A stretch of DNA of 64,000 nt, from assembly GCF_010728325.1 (NCBI RefSeq), contig NZ_AP022570.1, positions 2,604,001 to 2,668,000 of the forward strand, in the 5' to 3' direction. The notes below the pieces were generated by a model. It was not told where the DNA came from. It saw only the letters and a list, made by a program, of their open reading frames with translations, and made no database searches. This DNA is from Mycolicibacterium poriferae (lineage in GTDB: Bacteria; Actinomycetota; Actinomycetes; Mycobacteriales; Mycobacteriaceae). Positions 63,671 through 64,000 of this stretch are shown piece by piece. The first letter of the stretch is position 1, and every line of letters begins with the position of its first letter. A program made the translations under genes and the position numbers.

Positions 63671-64000
63671 TCAGCTCAACGGATAGTCCACCACGGTCGC
63701 CACCGGCCCCTGCGCCGCGAGGCCGGATGCCGCTTCGATCCACTGGCCGGTGACGATCATCGTCAGGTTGGGCAGATTCACCACGTAGTCGCCGTAGGTG
63801 CGTAGGTAGGGATCGCCGACGTAGATGGCGCCGCCGTAGTCGGGTAGCAGATTCTGCACGACCGTGCTCGATTCCGAGTCTTTGACCTGGACCGAACTGT
63901 TGTACAGCACGGAGGCCTCGATCTCGAGCTGCAGTCCGATGAATACGCCGGCCTTCTCCTTGAGCTTGATTCCCCCGCCGGCTGCCCAGCTCGCAGACTC
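63671..64000 (-). CDS. Unrecognised protein (partial, N-terminus beyond window)
   Basis: The last 109 residues of a minus-strand gene whose start lies past the right edge. I do not recognise the family. The visible part is rich in Val, Gly and Tyr, with alternating polar and hydrophobic residues (for example AGVFIGLQLEIEASVLYNSS), suggesting beta-strands. There is no Cys and no transmembrane helix in this part. The frame is open to the window end with codon use like its neighbours. It may be an exported beta-rich protein, but this is a guess. Confidence 0.7.
   Translation of the reverse strand, partial: ESASWAAGGGIKLKEKAGVFIGLQLEIEASVLYNSSVQVKDSESSTVVQNLLPDYGGAIYVGDPYLRTYGDYVVNLPNLTMIVTGQWIEAASGLAAQGPVATVVDYPLS

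Overview
The window is high-GC actinobacterial chromosome whose gene content and order match the Rv2971 to Rv2880c segment of Mycobacterium tuberculosis, read in the opposite orientation. Mycobacterial hallmarks include the DivIVA-like septal factor SepIVA, the short VKOR/DsbA-like pair, the DUF2469 protein beside rnhB, a DacB2-type carboxypeptidase and an LppW-like lipoprotein. Several genes (aldo/keto reductase pair, lactate 2-monooxygenase-like oxidase, copper amine oxidase) and the absence of the PDIM/PGL locus between coaD and sepIVA point to a fast-growing Mycolicibacterium. The species cannot be fixed from the sequence alone. Orthologue names are from memory of family sequences and gene order, not from a search.

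Layout. 1-1620: a minus-strand sulfur module (TauE/SafE exporter, then an MBL-fold hydrolase cut by the window edge) behind a CsoR/CstR-like palindrome. 1864-4000: divergent aldo/keto reductase and LipN-type esterase. 4026-10012: DsbA-like and VKOR disulfide pair, pyruvate carboxylase, rsmD, coaD. 10166-17581: sepIVA, a DUF177 protein, rnc, mutM, an OsmC protein, acyP and smc. A truncated type 2 IPP isomerase remnant follows, then ftsY. 19364-23803: GlnR-like boxes and the nitrogen operon amt-glnK-glnD. 23849-26484: ffh and an amidohydrolase. 26557-28358: two tandem DacB2-type carboxypeptidases (minus strand). 28404-35942: an NTF2-like protein, mgtE, rpsP-khpA-rimM-trmD, a minus-strand lipoprotein, rplS, lepB, rnhB, DUF2469. 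35963-40566: HAD phosphatase, second aldo/keto reductase, CoA-transferase/thioesterase pair, DUF1206 membrane protein. 40751-48460: yraN, comM-like ATPase, dprA, siderophore-interacting protein, lactate oxidase, xerC, a glycosidase-like lipoprotein and a degenerate M23 protein. 48755-50425: rpsB-tsf with a strong terminator. 50825-53758: a lone polyprenyl-phosphate sugar transferase and an amidase. 53899-60001: a tightly packed five-gene unit (two FtsX-type permeases, an ATPase, an APC-type permease, a copper amine oxidase). 60212-63631: pyrH, frr, cdsA, rlmN. 63671-end: an unrecognised truncated minus-strand gene.

Most of the window is housekeeping: translation, SRP targeting, chromosome maintenance, nitrogen sensing and lipid precursors. 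The accessory interest is concentrated in the ABC-permease-amine oxidase unit. It is preceded by a near-perfect 26-bp palindrome, carries a 27-bp coding minisatellite inside the permease gene, and is followed by a 24-bp tandem repeat. Other points worth a second look are the IPP isomerase remnant, a promoter-like motif shared by rpsP and rplS, structured leaders upstream of ribosomal genes, and the sulfur-module operator.
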